64,000 bases of DNA from Pelagibacteraceae bacterium AG-325-J13 (GCA_003282835.1 QBYL01000001.1:248001-312000); one strand, 5' to 3'; shown: positions 18,193-27,396, counted from the stretch's first letter. Numbers and translations are program-made. The notes: generated from the letters alone by a model not told the origin.

Positions 18193-20119
18193 TTCTAATT
18201 CGGGAAACACTGTAATTAAATCAAAATTAATCAGTAGAAGAATGTTTTTGCTTTCAATAAGTAAAGCTGTTGTTGTTGTCGGCGTGTTAGGAAGATTAAT
18301 TTCTCTACAAATCAACGAGAGTAAAAAATATAAGACATTGTCTGATAAAAATAGGTTTAGAGAATGGAAATTAGCACCAGAGAGAGGATTAATTAAAGAT
18401 TACTTTAATAATGAGATTGCATCAAATAAACAAGTTTATCAGATACATTTGATACCAGAAAATACACAAAGTATTGAAGAAGTTTTTTTCAGACTAAAGT
18501 CAATTTTGAATCTTACTGACAAAAAGATATTCTCTTTGAAAAGGAAAATTGCCAAACAAAAACCTTGGGAACCAATAATAATATCAGATAATTTAAATTG
18601 GTCGGAGTTTTCAAGAATAAATCTGTTTCTTCACGAACTTCAAGGAATCGAACCTATTGTTTCAGTAGCCAGAGTTTATAAGGATCACTCATCTGCACAT
18701 GTTTTAGGTTATGTGTCTCAAGTAAGTCAAAAAGATTTAAAAACTAAAAAATACTTAAAAGATATGGCTGTCCCTGGAATAGCAGTTGGTAAAACTGGAT
18801 TAGAACGTAAACTTGATGAAAAAATTATTGGAACAGTAGGTTTTCAAAGATATGAAGTAAATGCTTATGGCAAAAGAATAAAACAAATTAAAGTTGACCC
18901 TGGTCAATCGGGACAAAACTTCAAAACAACACTGGACTTAGAGGTTCAAAAATTTACAACTGAAATAATAAAAGATGTTGCAGCATCTGTTTGCGTTATG
19001 GATATATATAATGGTGATATAGTGTCATTAGTTTCTTCTCCAGTGTATGACCCAAACGCATTTGTTCATGGTATAGACAAAACTTATTGGGACACTTTAA
19101 TTAATAATAGTAAAAAACCATTAATTAACAAAGCAGTAGCAGGTCTTTATCCACCAGGATCAACAATAAAAACATTAGTAGCTCTAAGCGCTTTAGAAAA
19201 TAAAATTACAAGACCCCTGAATACTGTCAAATGTACTGGCAAAATAGAATTGTTTGGAGAAAAATTCCATTGTTGGAAAAAGAAGGGCCATGGCATTGTT
19301 AATATGAGATCAGCGATAAAAAGATCTTGTGATGTTTACTTTTATGAAATTGCAAGGCGGCTTGGAGTTGATAGACTTTCTGAAACAGCAAAAAAATTTG
19401 GATTGGGTAAAAAAGTTCTGAATAACTTTGCTGAAGAAAGATCTGGAGTTGTTCCAAGTACTGCATGGAAGAAAAAATTTATAGGTCAAAATTGGTATTT
19501 AGGTGAAACACTACACTCTGGAATTGGACAAGGATATTTTCAAAGCACACCAATTCAATTGTGTTTGATGACAGCGCAAATTGCTAATGGAGGTTTTGAA
19601 ATAAAACCTAGAATTATTTTTGACAAGGAAAAGAATAATTTGAAAGAATATTTAAAATTCAAAAATGAAAATCCAGGGCAACCTTTGCCAACAGATTTAT
19701 TAGTTTCAAATTTTGATTTAAAACCATTGTTCAAAAATCAAGAAAATATTAAAATTATTAAAGATGCAATGTACTCTTCATCTAATGAACCAGGGGGTAC
19801 ATCTTATAGATCGAGATTGGAGGATAAAAGATTTACATTTGCAGGAAAAACTGGGTCTTCACAAATTAAAAAGTTTACAGAGGCGCAACGAGAAGCAGAG
19901 GTGAAACAAGAAAGTCTTAAATATAAAGACCGAGATCATGCTTTATTTATTGCGTTTGCTCCATTTAGTGATCCAAAATATGCTATTAGTGTTGTTGTTG
20001 AACATGGTGGATCTGGAAGTAAGGCAGCTGCTCCGATTGCTAAAAAAATTATAAAAAAAGTGCTAGAGCGACATAGTTTGAGAGAGTCTATATATAATTT
20101 ACCTGGAGATAGCATATAA
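18185..20119 (+). CDS. mrdA: Penicillin-binding protein 2 (elongasome transpeptidase)
   Basis: PBP2 cross-links peptidoglycan during elongation together with RodA. The 644-aa protein has an N-terminal membrane anchor (ISKAVVVVGVLGRLISL), the dimerisation domain (APERGLIKDYFNNEIASN, VYKDHSSAHVLGYVSQV) and the transpeptidase domain with the nucleophile motif STIK (near residue 326), SCD (near 381) and KTGSS (near 554). The N-terminal SRRMFLLS resembles a twin-arginine signal, but the context is a bitopic anchor. The start overlaps mreD by 8 bp, and its stop overlaps the rodA ATG by one base, so the two catalytic partners are made together. Confidence 0.96.
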   Translation: MFSSNSGNTVIKSKLISRRMFLLSISKAVVVVGVLGRLISLQINESKKYKTLSDKNRFREWKLAPERGLIKDYFNNEIASNKQVYQIHLIPENTQSIEEVFFRLKSILNLTDKKIFSLKRKIAKQKPWEPIIISDNLNWSEFSRINLFLHELQGIEPIVSVARVYKDHSSAHVLGYVSQVSQKDLKTKKYLKDMAVPGIAVGKTGLERKLDEKIIGTVGFQRYEVNAYGKRIKQIKVDPGQSGQNFKTTLDLEVQKFTTEIIKDVAASVCVMDIYNGDIVSLVSSPVYDPNAFVHGIDKTYWDTLINNSKKPLINKAVAGLYPPGSTIKTLVALSALENKITRPLNTVKCTGKIELFGEKFHCWKKKGHGIVNMRSAIKRSCDVYFYEIARRLGVDRLSETAKKFGLGKKVLNNFAEERSGVVPSTAWKKKFIGQNWYLGETLHSGIGQGYFQSTPIQLCLMTAQIANGGFEIKPRIIFDKEKNNLKEYLKFKNENPGQPLPTDLLVSNFDLKPLFKNQENIKIIKDAMYSSSNEPGGTSYRSRLEDKRFTFAGKTGSSQIKKFTEAQREAEVKQESLKYKDRDHALFIAFAPFSDPKYAISVVVEHGGSGSKAAAPIAKKIIKKVLERHSLRESIYNLPGDSI

Positions 20120-21243
20120 TGTTTCAACCTCGTTCGATACAATCGTCATTAAGTTTTAGAGATAAAATTTTCTCTATAGATTATATTTTGGTATTTTCAA
20201 TATTGATTTTAGGAATTGTCAGTATGTTTGCAATGTATTCTACCGATGGAGGAGAATTTAAATATCATACAGAAAGTCACATCTTAAGATTTTTTGTTTT
20301 TTTTATTATGTTTTTTATTTTATCCTTTGTTCAAATAAGATTTTGGCATAGCACTAGTTATTTAATTTACACAATTTTCTTTTTTCTTTTAATAGGTGTA
20401 AAATATTTTGGACTCACTTCATCTGGCTCTCAGAGATGGTTGTATTTATATTTTATGAATCTTCAGCCATCTGAATTAATGAAGGTAGGATTGATATTAT
20501 TTTTAGCAAAGTATTATCATCGTGTTTCTATAGAGAATATCAACAAGTTAAGATTTTTATTTCTTCCAATAGTTGTTTTAATAGCACCTGTTTTGCTGGT
20601 TATCATGCAGCCCGATTTAGGTACTGCATTATTAATAGCATCAGGCGGTGTAATTGTTGCCTGGTTAGCAGGGGTAAGGGTAAAATTTTTTGCTTATGCA
20701 TCTCTGGTGTTTTTAACCTTCCTTCCAATTGCAATTTCTTTTTTAAAACCTTACCAAAAAGCAAGAATTCTAACTTTTTTAAATCCTGAAAAAGATCCTT
20801 TAGGTGCAGGATATCAAATTATACAATCTAAAATTGCTATAGGTTCTGGAGGTCTTTTTGGTAAAGGTTTTTTAAATGGTTCTCAAAGCTATCTTGATTA
20901 TCTACCAGAAAAACATACCGACTTCATTTTTACCTTATTTTCTGAAGAATTTGGATTTGCAGGATCAATATTTATCTTAGTTTTATACGGAATTATAATT
21001 TCCAGAATTATAAAAATTGGCAATATTACAAGAAGTAATTTTGGTAAACTGTATTGCTATAGTTTTGCAACAGCTTTTTTTATTTACGTGGTTGTAAATA
21101 TGGGCATGGTTCTTGGTTTATTGCCAATTGTAGGATCTCCTCTACCTATAATGTCTTATGGTGGATCCTCAATGATGGCAATTATGTTCGGACTAGGTGT
21201 AGTAATGTCTTGCAAAGTCTATAAAGATGCTCCAGTAAACTAA
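20119..21243 (+). CDS. rodA: RodA peptidoglycan glycosyltransferase
   Basis: RodA is the SEDS-family polymerase that builds glycan strands from lipid II for PBP2. The 374-aa protein has about ten membrane helices with SEDS landmarks: GSQRWLYLYFMNLQPSELMK, MQPDLGTALLI, LPEKHTDFIFTLFSEEFGF (with the catalytic-loop Asp) and SPLPIMSYGGSSMMA near the end. It is coupled to mrdA by a one-base overlap. An 83-bp gap follows before the bactofilin; a weak GACC-loop-GGTC hairpin with trailing T-run lies there and may end part of the transcription. Confidence 0.96.
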   Translation: MFQPRSIQSSLSFRDKIFSIDYILVFSILILGIVSMFAMYSTDGGEFKYHTESHILRFFVFFIMFFILSFVQIRFWHSTSYLIYTIFFFLLIGVKYFGLTSSGSQRWLYLYFMNLQPSELMKVGLILFLAKYYHRVSIENINKLRFLFLPIVVLIAPVLLVIMQPDLGTALLIASGGVIVAWLAGVRVKFFAYASLVFLTFLPIAISFLKPYQKARILTFLNPEKDPLGAGYQIIQSKIAIGSGGLFGKGFLNGSQSYLDYLPEKHTDFIFTLFSEEFGFAGSIFILVLYGIIISRIIKIGNITRSNFGKLYCYSFATAFFIYVVVNMGMVLGLLPIVGSPLPIMSYGGSSMMAIMFGLGVVMSCKVYKDAPVN

Positions 21244-21326
21244 AAAAAAGGACCTATATTGGTCAAAGTTTTTTCATAAAAAGACTTGTTAATATTACTG
21301 ATAGGTGATTAGATTATAAATAATAT

Positions 21327-21785
21327 ATGTTTGGTGATAAGAAAAAAATTAAAGATACTGAAAGATCACTTATAAGTGAAACCGTAAGCATTGAGGGAAC
21401 AATCAATAGTTCAGGAGCTATCGACGTTGCAGGTCTCATTAAAGGCCCTGTTTATTCTAAAGAAGTTGTTGTGAGAGAAACTGGATCAATAACTGGTTCT
21501 ATAGAAGCAGATAGAATTGAAATTCACGGTCATTTAGATGGAAAAATATCTGGTGCAGATGTAGTAGTCGGAAGCACAGGAACTGTTAAAGGCGATATTG
21601 AATTTGGAAACAATTTAAAAACTGAAAACGGTGCTGATATTGATGGTTACATTAAAAAAACTCATGGTACAAAATCCAAACTAGCTCCAGATTTCTTATT
21701 TAGTAAAACTAAAGAAGAAAAGAAATCAAAAGAAAACGGTGGATCTGAGACAGTTGTAAACAAAGACAGCGAAGTATTAGCATAA
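21327..21785 (+). CDS. Bactofilin family protein
   Basis: Bactofilins are self-polymerising beta-helix cytoskeletal proteins involved in shape, stalk growth or localised wall remodelling. The central ~90 residues show the regular hydrophobic/Gly spacing of the fold (SETVSIEGTINSSGAIDVAG, GSITGSIEADRIEIHGHLDG, GTVKGDIEFGNNLKTENGA). Flanking tails are short and charged, with a Lys/Glu/Ser-rich C-terminus, as in the family; total length is 152 aa. It follows the elongasome cluster, consistent with a morphological function. A TATAAA sequence lies a few bases before the ATG, and no ribosome site is evident. Confidence 0.9.
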   Translation: MFGDKKKIKDTERSLISETVSIEGTINSSGAIDVAGLIKGPVYSKEVVVRETGSITGSIEADRIEIHGHLDGKISGADVVVGSTGTVKGDIEFGNNLKTENGADIDGYIKKTHGTKSKLAPDFLFSKTKEEKKSKENGGSETVVNKDSEVLA

Positions 21786-21830
21786 TCTACCGCACTATAA
21801 TTATCATTGAGATTGGATTATAACTTTCCC

Positions 21831-23090
21831 ATGGAAAATTATAAATGCAAGTCTGTTGGGATTATTGGTTCAGGCATACAAGGCGTGTGTATAGGATACC
21901 AACTAATTAAAAAAGGGGTACCTGTAACAATTTTTGATAGACATGATCCGTTGTCTTCAAATTTTAAACCAGCATCTTATGGAAATGCCGGACACTTTTC
22001 TCCATATGCTGTACTTAAATTTAATAGACCTGATGTTTTAAAAGATGTTCCAAAAATGCTTTTTAGTTCTTACGGACCATTAGCTCTTAAATGGAATTAC
22101 GTGTTAAAATTGATTCCATGGATTAAACATTATCTTAAAAATTGCAATACAAGATCAATGCTTCATACAGCTAAATATATGAATCAAATTGCAAGATCTG
22201 CTGACGAAGCTTATGAAGAAATATTTAAAGAAATTGACATCACAAACTTAGTTGATAAAAAAGGTATAATTTACGTTTGGTCAAATAAAAATCTTAAAAG
22301 TAGAGAGCTTGAAATAAAAGTAAGAAATGATTTAGGTATAAAACAAAAAATTTTATCAAAAAAAGAGATTTTGAAATTAGAACCTAATTTAAGTCCAATT
22401 TTTGATGCCGGAGTCCTTTATGAGAATAGCATGTTTGCCAGAGATCCTCATGCAATTTTAAAAAAAATATTTAAGTTATTCGTGGATAAAGGAGGTAAAT
22501 TTATTCAAGAAAATGTAAAACAAGTTTTACAATTAGAAAAAGATCAAACATTAATAAAGTCTGAAAGCAATGATTATAATTTCGAAAAAGCAATTATTGC
22601 TGCAGGTGCCTTCTCAAAAAGATTAACTGATCAACTGGGAGAAAATATTCCCTTAGATACCGAAAGAGGATATCACGTACATTTTAAAAATATGGAACAT
22701 TTAATTTCAAGACCAATAATTTGTTTAGATAGGGGATTTAGTTTATCTCCTATGAACCAAGGTTTAAGAGCTGTAGGTACGGTTGAATTAGGCGGATTGA
22801 ATAATCCTCCTAACAAAAAAAGGATAGATTACATTGTAAAAAGCGCTAAAGAATATCTACCACAATTAGGCAGTCATTATGATGAATGGTTAGGTTTCAG
22901 ACCTTCGCTTCCAGATTTTTTACCAATATTGGGACCTTCAAAAAAAAACAAAAATATAATATATGCTTTTGGACACGATCATTTAGGATGGACATTGGGT
23001 GCAGTTACAGGAAAAATTGTTTCTGGAATGGTTACTGGTGAAAAGACTAATTTAGACCTTGATCCCTACAGTTCAAAAAGATTTAATTAA
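21831..23090 (+). CDS. FAD-dependent D-amino acid dehydrogenase-like oxidoreductase
   Basis: This DAO-superfamily flavoprotein (419 aa) has the dinucleotide fold SVGIIGSGIQGVCIGYQL near the start and the distal FAD contact GHDHLGWTLGAVTGKIVSGM near the end. The overall layout (YGNAGHFSPYAVL, LDTERGYHVHF, GFRPSLPDFLPILGPS) is that of DadA-type enzymes oxidising D-amino acids to 2-oxo acids with electrons passed to the respiratory chain. The frame is open from a TTG at 21807, but the ATG at 21831 places the Rossmann motif at the usual distance and is preferred. An EamA permease and a 2-hydroxyacid dehydrogenase follow within a few bases. Substrate specificity cannot be read. Confidence 0.85.
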   Translation: MENYKCKSVGIIGSGIQGVCIGYQLIKKGVPVTIFDRHDPLSSNFKPASYGNAGHFSPYAVLKFNRPDVLKDVPKMLFSSYGPLALKWNYVLKLIPWIKHYLKNCNTRSMLHTAKYMNQIARSADEAYEEIFKEIDITNLVDKKGIIYVWSNKNLKSRELEIKVRNDLGIKQKILSKKEILKLEPNLSPIFDAGVLYENSMFARDPHAILKKIFKLFVDKGGKFIQENVKQVLQLEKDQTLIKSESNDYNFEKAIIAAGAFSKRLTDQLGENIPLDTERGYHVHFKNMEHLISRPIICLDRGFSLSPMNQGLRAVGTVELGGLNNPPNKKRIDYIVKSAKEYLPQLGSHYDEWLGFRPSLPDFLPILGPSKKNKNIIYAFGHDHLGWTLGAVTGKIVSGMVTGEKTNLDLDPYSSKRFN

Positions 23091-23093
23091 AAA

Positions 23094-23987
23094 TTGTCAA
23101 AAAAATATTTAGCTTATTTGTTTTTAATATTAGCCGCTTTATTTTGGTCTGGTAACTTTATTGTTGGAAAATTTGCTACCCTATTTGAAATTCCTCCTTT
23201 AACTCTAAATGTTTTTAGATGGATATCAGTTTGGTTTATTTTAATCCCCTTCACCTATAAAGAAATCTATAATAATACTCACTATATTAAAAAAAATTGG
23301 CTTGTAATTAGTTTTATGGGAGTAATTACAATTAGCACTTTTAACTCAGTTGTCTATTACGCACTTAATTACACTCAGGTAGTAAATGCTGTTCTAATGT
23401 TAGCTGCTATACCAGCAGCTACTATTGTTCTTACATCATTAATGAAGATTGAGAAAACAAATATTTTCCAATTACTCGGACTGTTTTTATCAATAATCGG
23501 AATCGGTTCAATAATTTCTAACGGAGAAATTCAAAATATAATCTCCTTAAGTTTTAATAAAGGTGATGTTTGGATGTTAGTTTGTGTAATTACTTGGTCT
23601 CTCTATTCAACTTTACTCAAAAAACATAAGTTTAAATTTTCACAATTTACTCTAATTCAGCTTATGGTTACTGTAGGGATACTTTTTTTAATACCACAAT
23701 TTTTTTATGAGAAATCTATAGGCGCAGAAGTGAATTTTAATCAAGCTTTTTTCCTAATTCTTTTTTATGTTGTAGTTTTTCCTGCTATAGCAGCTTATTA
23801 TTGTTGGCAAAAAGGGATTGAAATAATTGGTCCTAATCGAGCTACGATGTTTGTGCAATTGATGCCATTATTCAGTGCTATTCTGGCAATAATTATTTTC
23901 AAAGAAAAATTTGAATTATATCATTTTGTAGGAGCTTCTTTCATTTTAACTGGCATTTATCTATCAAATAGGAAAACTTATGATTAA
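23094..23987 (+). CDS. EamA/DMT-family permease
   Basis: This 297-aa protein has ten predicted membrane helices in two EamA repeats (ALFWSGNFIVGKFA near the start; VWMLVCVITWSLYSTLLKK in the middle), the pattern of the drug/metabolite transporter superfamily. Such proteins usually export or take up amino acids, nucleosides or related metabolites. The start is TTG, 3 bp after the upstream dehydrogenase stop. The last 8 bp overlap the next gene, so the three genes form a tight cassette. The substrate may be related to a D-amino acid or its oxo/hydroxy acid; this is inference from context. Confidence 0.88.
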   Translation: MSKKYLAYLFLILAALFWSGNFIVGKFATLFEIPPLTLNVFRWISVWFILIPFTYKEIYNNTHYIKKNWLVISFMGVITISTFNSVVYYALNYTQVVNAVLMLAAIPAATIVLTSLMKIEKTNIFQLLGLFLSIIGIGSIISNGEIQNIISLSFNKGDVWMLVCVITWSLYSTLLKKHKFKFSQFTLIQLMVTVGILFLIPQFFYEKSIGAEVNFNQAFFLILFYVVVFPAIAAYYCWQKGIEIIGPNRATMFVQLMPLFSAILAIIIFKEKFELYHFVGASFILTGIYLSNRKTYD

Positions 23988-24930
23988 GGTAGCAATTTTA
24001 GATGATTATCAAAATGCATTTAAGCAAATAGTAGATATTCAGAAATATCGAGAAAAGTATGATTTTGAAATATTTAATGATCCATTTTTAAATGAAAGTG
24101 ATGCAATTGTTGCATTAGAATCATTCGAAGCAATTTTTATTATGAGAGAAAGAACCCCAATTACTAAATCTTTAGTAGATGCTTTACCAAAACTAAAATA
24201 TATTATGACTTCTGGAATGCGAAATAATTCAATTGATTTAGAAGAGACAAAAAAGAGAGGAATCATAGTTTGCGGAACAGATATCAATTCTAATCCAGCT
24301 GCAGAAATTACCTGGGCATTAATATTAGGTTTAATGAAGAATCTGAAAGTTGAAATTGACAATATGTTCCAAGGTTATTGGCAGTCATCAATAGGACTTG
24401 AGTTAAAAGGAAAATTTTTAGGATTAATAGGATTAGGAAAAATTGGAACACAAGTCGCTCAAGTAGCTAAAGCTTTTGGGATGGAGGTATGCGCTTGGAG
24501 TGAAAATTTAAATCTATCTCATGCTAATAAAATTGGTGTTTTACCTATGAATAAAGAAGATTTACTAAAAAACTCAGACATTATCTCAATACATGTTGTG
24601 CTTGGAGAAAAGTACAAAAACTTAATCACTAAAAAAGAACTAAAAACTATGAAAAAAACTGCTTTTTTAATTAATACCTCCAGAGGTCAAATAATTAATG
24701 AAAATGATTTGGTTCAGGCATTGGAAGATGAAACGATAGCTGGAGCAGGCCTAGATGTTTTCAACGAGGAACCCTTACCGCAAGATCATAAATTGAGATT
24801 TTTACCTAACGCACTACTATTGCCCCATATTGGATATGTTACAGCAGAAAATTATTCAAAATTTTATACTCAAATGATCGAAAACCTTGAAGGATGCATG
24901 AACAGCAAGCCTATAAGGATAATTACATAA
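23980..24930 (+). CDS. D-2-hydroxyacid dehydrogenase, NAD-dependent
   Basis: This 316-aa enzyme interconverts a 2-oxo acid and a D-2-hydroxy acid. It has the NAD-binding motif LGLIGLGKIGTQVAQVAKAFG, the catalytic Arg region FLINTSRGQIINE, the Glu region GLDVFNEEPLP and the catalytic His in LLPHIGYVT. The nearest named relatives are phosphoglycerate-dehydrogenase-like and glyoxylate-reductase-like proteins, but lack of the serine-binding C-terminal domain argues against biosynthetic SerA. It overlaps the EamA gene by 8 bp. With the DadA-like enzyme upstream, the cassette could channel a D-amino acid via its 2-oxo acid to a hydroxy acid. Confidence 0.88.
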   Translation: MIKVAILDDYQNAFKQIVDIQKYREKYDFEIFNDPFLNESDAIVALESFEAIFIMRERTPITKSLVDALPKLKYIMTSGMRNNSIDLEETKKRGIIVCGTDINSNPAAEITWALILGLMKNLKVEIDNMFQGYWQSSIGLELKGKFLGLIGLGKIGTQVAQVAKAFGMEVCAWSENLNLSHANKIGVLPMNKEDLLKNSDIISIHVVLGEKYKNLITKKELKTMKKTAFLINTSRGQIINENDLVQALEDETIAGAGLDVFNEEPLPQDHKLRFLPNALLLPHIGYVTAENYSKFYTQMIENLEGCMNSKPIRIIT

Positions 24931-25037
24931 TATAAGCACTTCCATTGTAGGTTGTATTTGATATACTCATAATGAACGGAGTTATTGTATTTTAGTTTGT
25001 ATAAATTCAATAACCTAAGATTAATTTAGAAGGAAGT

Positions 25038-25361
25038 ATGGGGAGAATTTTAGTCTTATTTATAACTATGTTAATGCTTAACGGCTGCGCCGAGTCAGTT
25101 GCATTACTTGGTACTTCAATTGGCGGAGCTTCAAATGGAAAAATACTTCAATCCTCTTTAAATTCTGCAATAAGCTATGGAGTTAAAAAACAAACAGGTA
25201 AAGCTCCGTTAGAACACGTTAAAGCTTATGCCGAAAAAGTAAGTCCTGAGAAAAAAAAAGAACCATGTGTATCTTTTCTTGAAAAAACAAATTCAGAACT
25301 TTGTTTAATTGTAAAAAAACAATTAATTTTATCAAAATCTAAAATTAAATTCTTAGATTAA
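25038..25361 (+). CDS. Small lipoprotein, paralogue 1
   Basis: This 107-aa protein starts with a lipoprotein signal peptide ending in the lipobox LNGC (Cys17), so the mature protein is lipid-anchored, probably in the outer membrane. The mature part opens with CAESVALLGTSIGGASNGKI, a Gly/Ser-rich helix-like stretch, then a Lys/Glu-rich region with two more cysteines (PCVSF and ELCLI), probably a disulphide. A Shine-Dalgarno (AGAAGGAAG) precedes the ATG. It is a tandem paralogue of the next gene, sharing the first ~90 residues but lacking its Lys-rich C-terminal tail. Function is unknown. Confidence 0.8.
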   Translation: MGRILVLFITMLMLNGCAESVALLGTSIGGASNGKILQSSLNSAISYGVKKQTGKAPLEHVKAYAEKVSPEKKKEPCVSFLEKTNSELCLIVKKQLILSKSKIKFLD

Positions 25362-25505
25362 TATCTCTTTAGAAAATAAACTGCAGTAAACAACGATGAA
25401 ATCAACTACCATGAGTTGTGTTAATAAAAATAATTACTATCACAATTAGCTTTTATTTAAAAAAGAAGCAGATATACGGAAGCAATTAAAGTGAACCTTA
25501 AAATT

Positions 25506-25976
25506 ATGAAAAAAGTATTTACCATACTAATAGCTCTATTTTTTTTAAATGGATGTGCAGAGTCCGTTGCTTTGCTCGGTAGTTCAGTTAGTGGAGCGTC
25601 TAGTGGAAAAATACTTCAATCTTCTGTAAATTCTGTAATTAGCTACGGAGTCAAACAAAAAACAGGTAAAACACCTTTGGGCCATGCTCTGGCGTATGTA
25701 GAAGAAAAAAATCCTGAGAAAAGGAAAGAAACGTGTTTTTCTTTTATTGAAAGTACAAGATCAGAAATTTGTACAATAGCTAAAAAACAAATATCTTTGA
25801 CTAACACTGCTGTAAAAGAGAAAGCGTTAAAAATTGCTAAAAAGTATCCTAAAAAAATTAAAATTAAAGATGTAGCTCTAAAGAAAGAAAATGATTTGAT
25901 AAATAGTTTTTTTCAAACAAAAAAGTCCCCCCGAAAACTTGCGATAGCTTTTCAATCTAAAATAAAAAAAAAGTGA
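25506..25976 (+). CDS. Small lipoprotein, paralogue 2
   Basis: This 156-aa paralogue of the preceding gene has the same lipobox (LNGC, Cys17 when started at ATG 25506) and near-identical mature start CAESVALLGSSVSGASSGKI. The two cysteines of the partner are conserved (TCFSF and EICTI). It adds about 50 Lys-rich residues at the C-terminus (ALKIAKKYPKKIKIKDVALK). A GTG at 25491 with GGAAG upstream could be the real start; ATG 25506 is chosen because it gives a signal peptide of the same length as the paralogue. Tandem duplication followed by tail gain or loss is the simplest history. Function is unknown. Confidence 0.8.
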   Translation: MKKVFTILIALFFLNGCAESVALLGSSVSGASSGKILQSSVNSVISYGVKQKTGKTPLGHALAYVEEKNPEKRKETCFSFIESTRSEICTIAKKQISLTNTAVKEKALKIAKKYPKKIKIKDVALKKENDLINSFFQTKKSPRKLAIAFQSKIKKK

Positions 25977-25984
25977 AAAGTTTA

Positions 25985-26009
25985 GGCCCCAATTAATAAA
26001 ATTGAGGCC
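25985..26009. terminator. Possible bidirectional terminator hairpin
   Basis: GGCC-C-CAATT and AATTG-A-GGCC form a ten-position stem with one C/A mismatch around a 5-base loop. It lies between convergent genes (lipoprotein 2 on plus, metY on minus). Neither side has a strong T-run, so it may work poorly or need Rho. Confidence 0.4.
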
Positions 26010-26020
26010 ATAATTTAGAT

Positions 26021-27313
26021 TTAAGCAGCTAATGCTTGTTTAATATCCGCAATTATATCATCTGGATGTTCTATACCAATAGAAAGTCGTACATATCCAG
26101 GTGTAACACCAGCGGCTAATAACTCTTTATCATTTAATTGACTATGAGTAGTTGTAGCTGGATGTATCGCTAAACTTCTAGCATCACCAATATTTGCAAC
26201 GTGATAAAGCATCTTCAAGTTGTCAATGAATTTTGCACCATTCTCTTTTGTTCCAACATCCATTCCGACTAAGGACCCGTATCCACCTTCCATATATCTC
26301 TTAGCTCTTTCTTTAATCTCACCTTGATGATTTGTAGGATAAATTACATTCGTAACTTTCTTTTGTGTTTCTAAAAACGTCACAACTTTTTCTGCATTAG
26401 CACAGTGTTGTTTCATTCTTAGCGCAACTGTTTCTAGACCTTGTATAATTTGCCAAGCATTGAATGGACTTAGAGGAGCACCTAAATCTCGAAGTAAAAC
26501 TACTCTTGCTCTTATTGCAAAAGGAATATTAGCTCCAGTTAATTGAGGCACTGCGTCTGCCCAAATAGCTCCATTATAACTTTGGTCAGGTTCGTTCATT
26601 AACGGTTGTCTTTTTCTATCTTTTGTCCAGTCAAAGTTACCTCCATCTACAATTATGCCTCCAATAGAAGTTCCGTGACCTCCAATATATTTTGTCAAAG
26701 AATGCATTACTACTGCAGCTCCATGAGCTAGAGGTTTACAGATAACTGGAGAAGCTGTGTTGTCGATGATTAAAGGTATTCCTTTTTTTCTACCGATATC
26801 TGCGACTTCTTTGATTGGAAAAACTCTAAGATAAGGATTAGGGCAAGACTCACCATAATAAGCTCTAGTTTTATCATCTGTCAATTTTTCAAAGTTTTTT
26901 GGATCTGCAGGATCTGCAAACCTTACTTCGATACCCTCTAATCTTAGTTGGTTTTTAAATAAGTTCACTGTTCCTCCGTATAGATCAGTTGAAGCAACAA
27001 TGTTATCGCCAGCTTGAGCAACATTTTTAACACAAAATGCTGAAGCAGCTTGACCAGAACCTACAGCTACAGCTGCTAAACCACCTTCAAGAGCGGCAAC
27101 TCTTTTTTCCAATACATCACATGTTGGATTCATTATCCTCGTGTAAATGTTACCAAATTCTTTAAGTCCAAATAAATTTGCAGCTGTTTCTGCATTTTTA
27201 AATTGGTAAGATGTAGTTTGATAAATCGGCACTGCTACTGAAGTGGTTGTAGGATCACTCCTATACTCTCCACCGTGTAACCCAATTGTTTCCGGATGTT
27301 TAAAACTTGCCAT
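26021..27313 (-). CDS. metY: O-acetylhomoserine sulfhydrylase, PLP enzyme
   Basis: MetY forms homocysteine (or methionine) from O-acetylhomoserine and sulphide (or methanethiol). The 430-aa protein matches the Cys/Met-metabolism PLP family at the long MetY length: GLHGGEYRSDPTTTSVAVPI at the start, the PLP-contact Asp185 (LIIDNTASP) and the Schiff-base Lys208 (MHSLTKYIGGHG). In SAR11, which depends on reduced sulphur such as DMSP, methanethiol assimilation by such an enzyme is plausible but inferred. Expression is controlled by the two-riboswitch leader upstream; the start codon lies 8 bases after the AAGGAG that forms the end of the SAM-V element. Confidence 0.95.
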   Translation of the reverse strand: MASFKHPETIGLHGGEYRSDPTTTSVAVPIYQTTSYQFKNAETAANLFGLKEFGNIYTRIMNPTCDVLEKRVAALEGGLAAVAVGSGQAASAFCVKNVAQAGDNIVASTDLYGGTVNLFKNQLRLEGIEVRFADPADPKNFEKLTDDKTRAYYGESCPNPYLRVFPIKEVADIGRKKGIPLIIDNTASPVICKPLAHGAAVVMHSLTKYIGGHGTSIGGIIVDGGNFDWTKDRKRQPLMNEPDQSYNGAIWADAVPQLTGANIPFAIRARVVLLRDLGAPLSPFNAWQIIQGLETVALRMKQHCANAEKVVTFLETQKKVTNVIYPTNHQGEIKERAKRYMEGGYGSLVGMDVGTKENGAKFIDNLKMLYHVANIGDARSLAIHPATTTHSQLNDKELLAAGVTPGYVRLSIGIEHPDDIIADIKQALAA

Positions 27314-27320
27314 TTTTTTT

Positions 27321-27376
27321 CTCCTTTTTTAGTACTTCGACGATATGTCAGGCGTACAATATAGTTCAAATGCCCG
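27321..27376 (-). promoter_or_regulatory. SAM-V riboswitch, translational
   Basis: Read on the minus strand, a short P1 (CGGGC with GCCUG, one G-U) encloses a loop starting AUUUGAAC and ending AUUGUAC. The loop's GUAC pairs with GUAC downstream to make a pseudoknot next to ACUAAAAAAGGAG, which contains the metY Shine-Dalgarno. This loop/pseudoknot core is that of SAM-V, a class described from Pelagibacter that shares its SAM site with SAM-II. Binding SAM would bury the ribosome site. Fold judged by eye. Confidence 0.85.
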
Positions 27377-27396
27377 ATTTTAATTTGAAAGATTTC

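Noticed and set aside
21250-21285. Hairpin GACC-TATATT-GGTC with following T-run after rodA
   Set aside because: The stem is only four pairs and too weak to list as a terminator on its own; mentioned under rodA.
24931-25037. Promoter candidate TTGTAT/TATAAA before lipoprotein 1
   Set aside because: Several overlapping A+T-rich hexamer choices fit equally well, so no single promoter can be supported.
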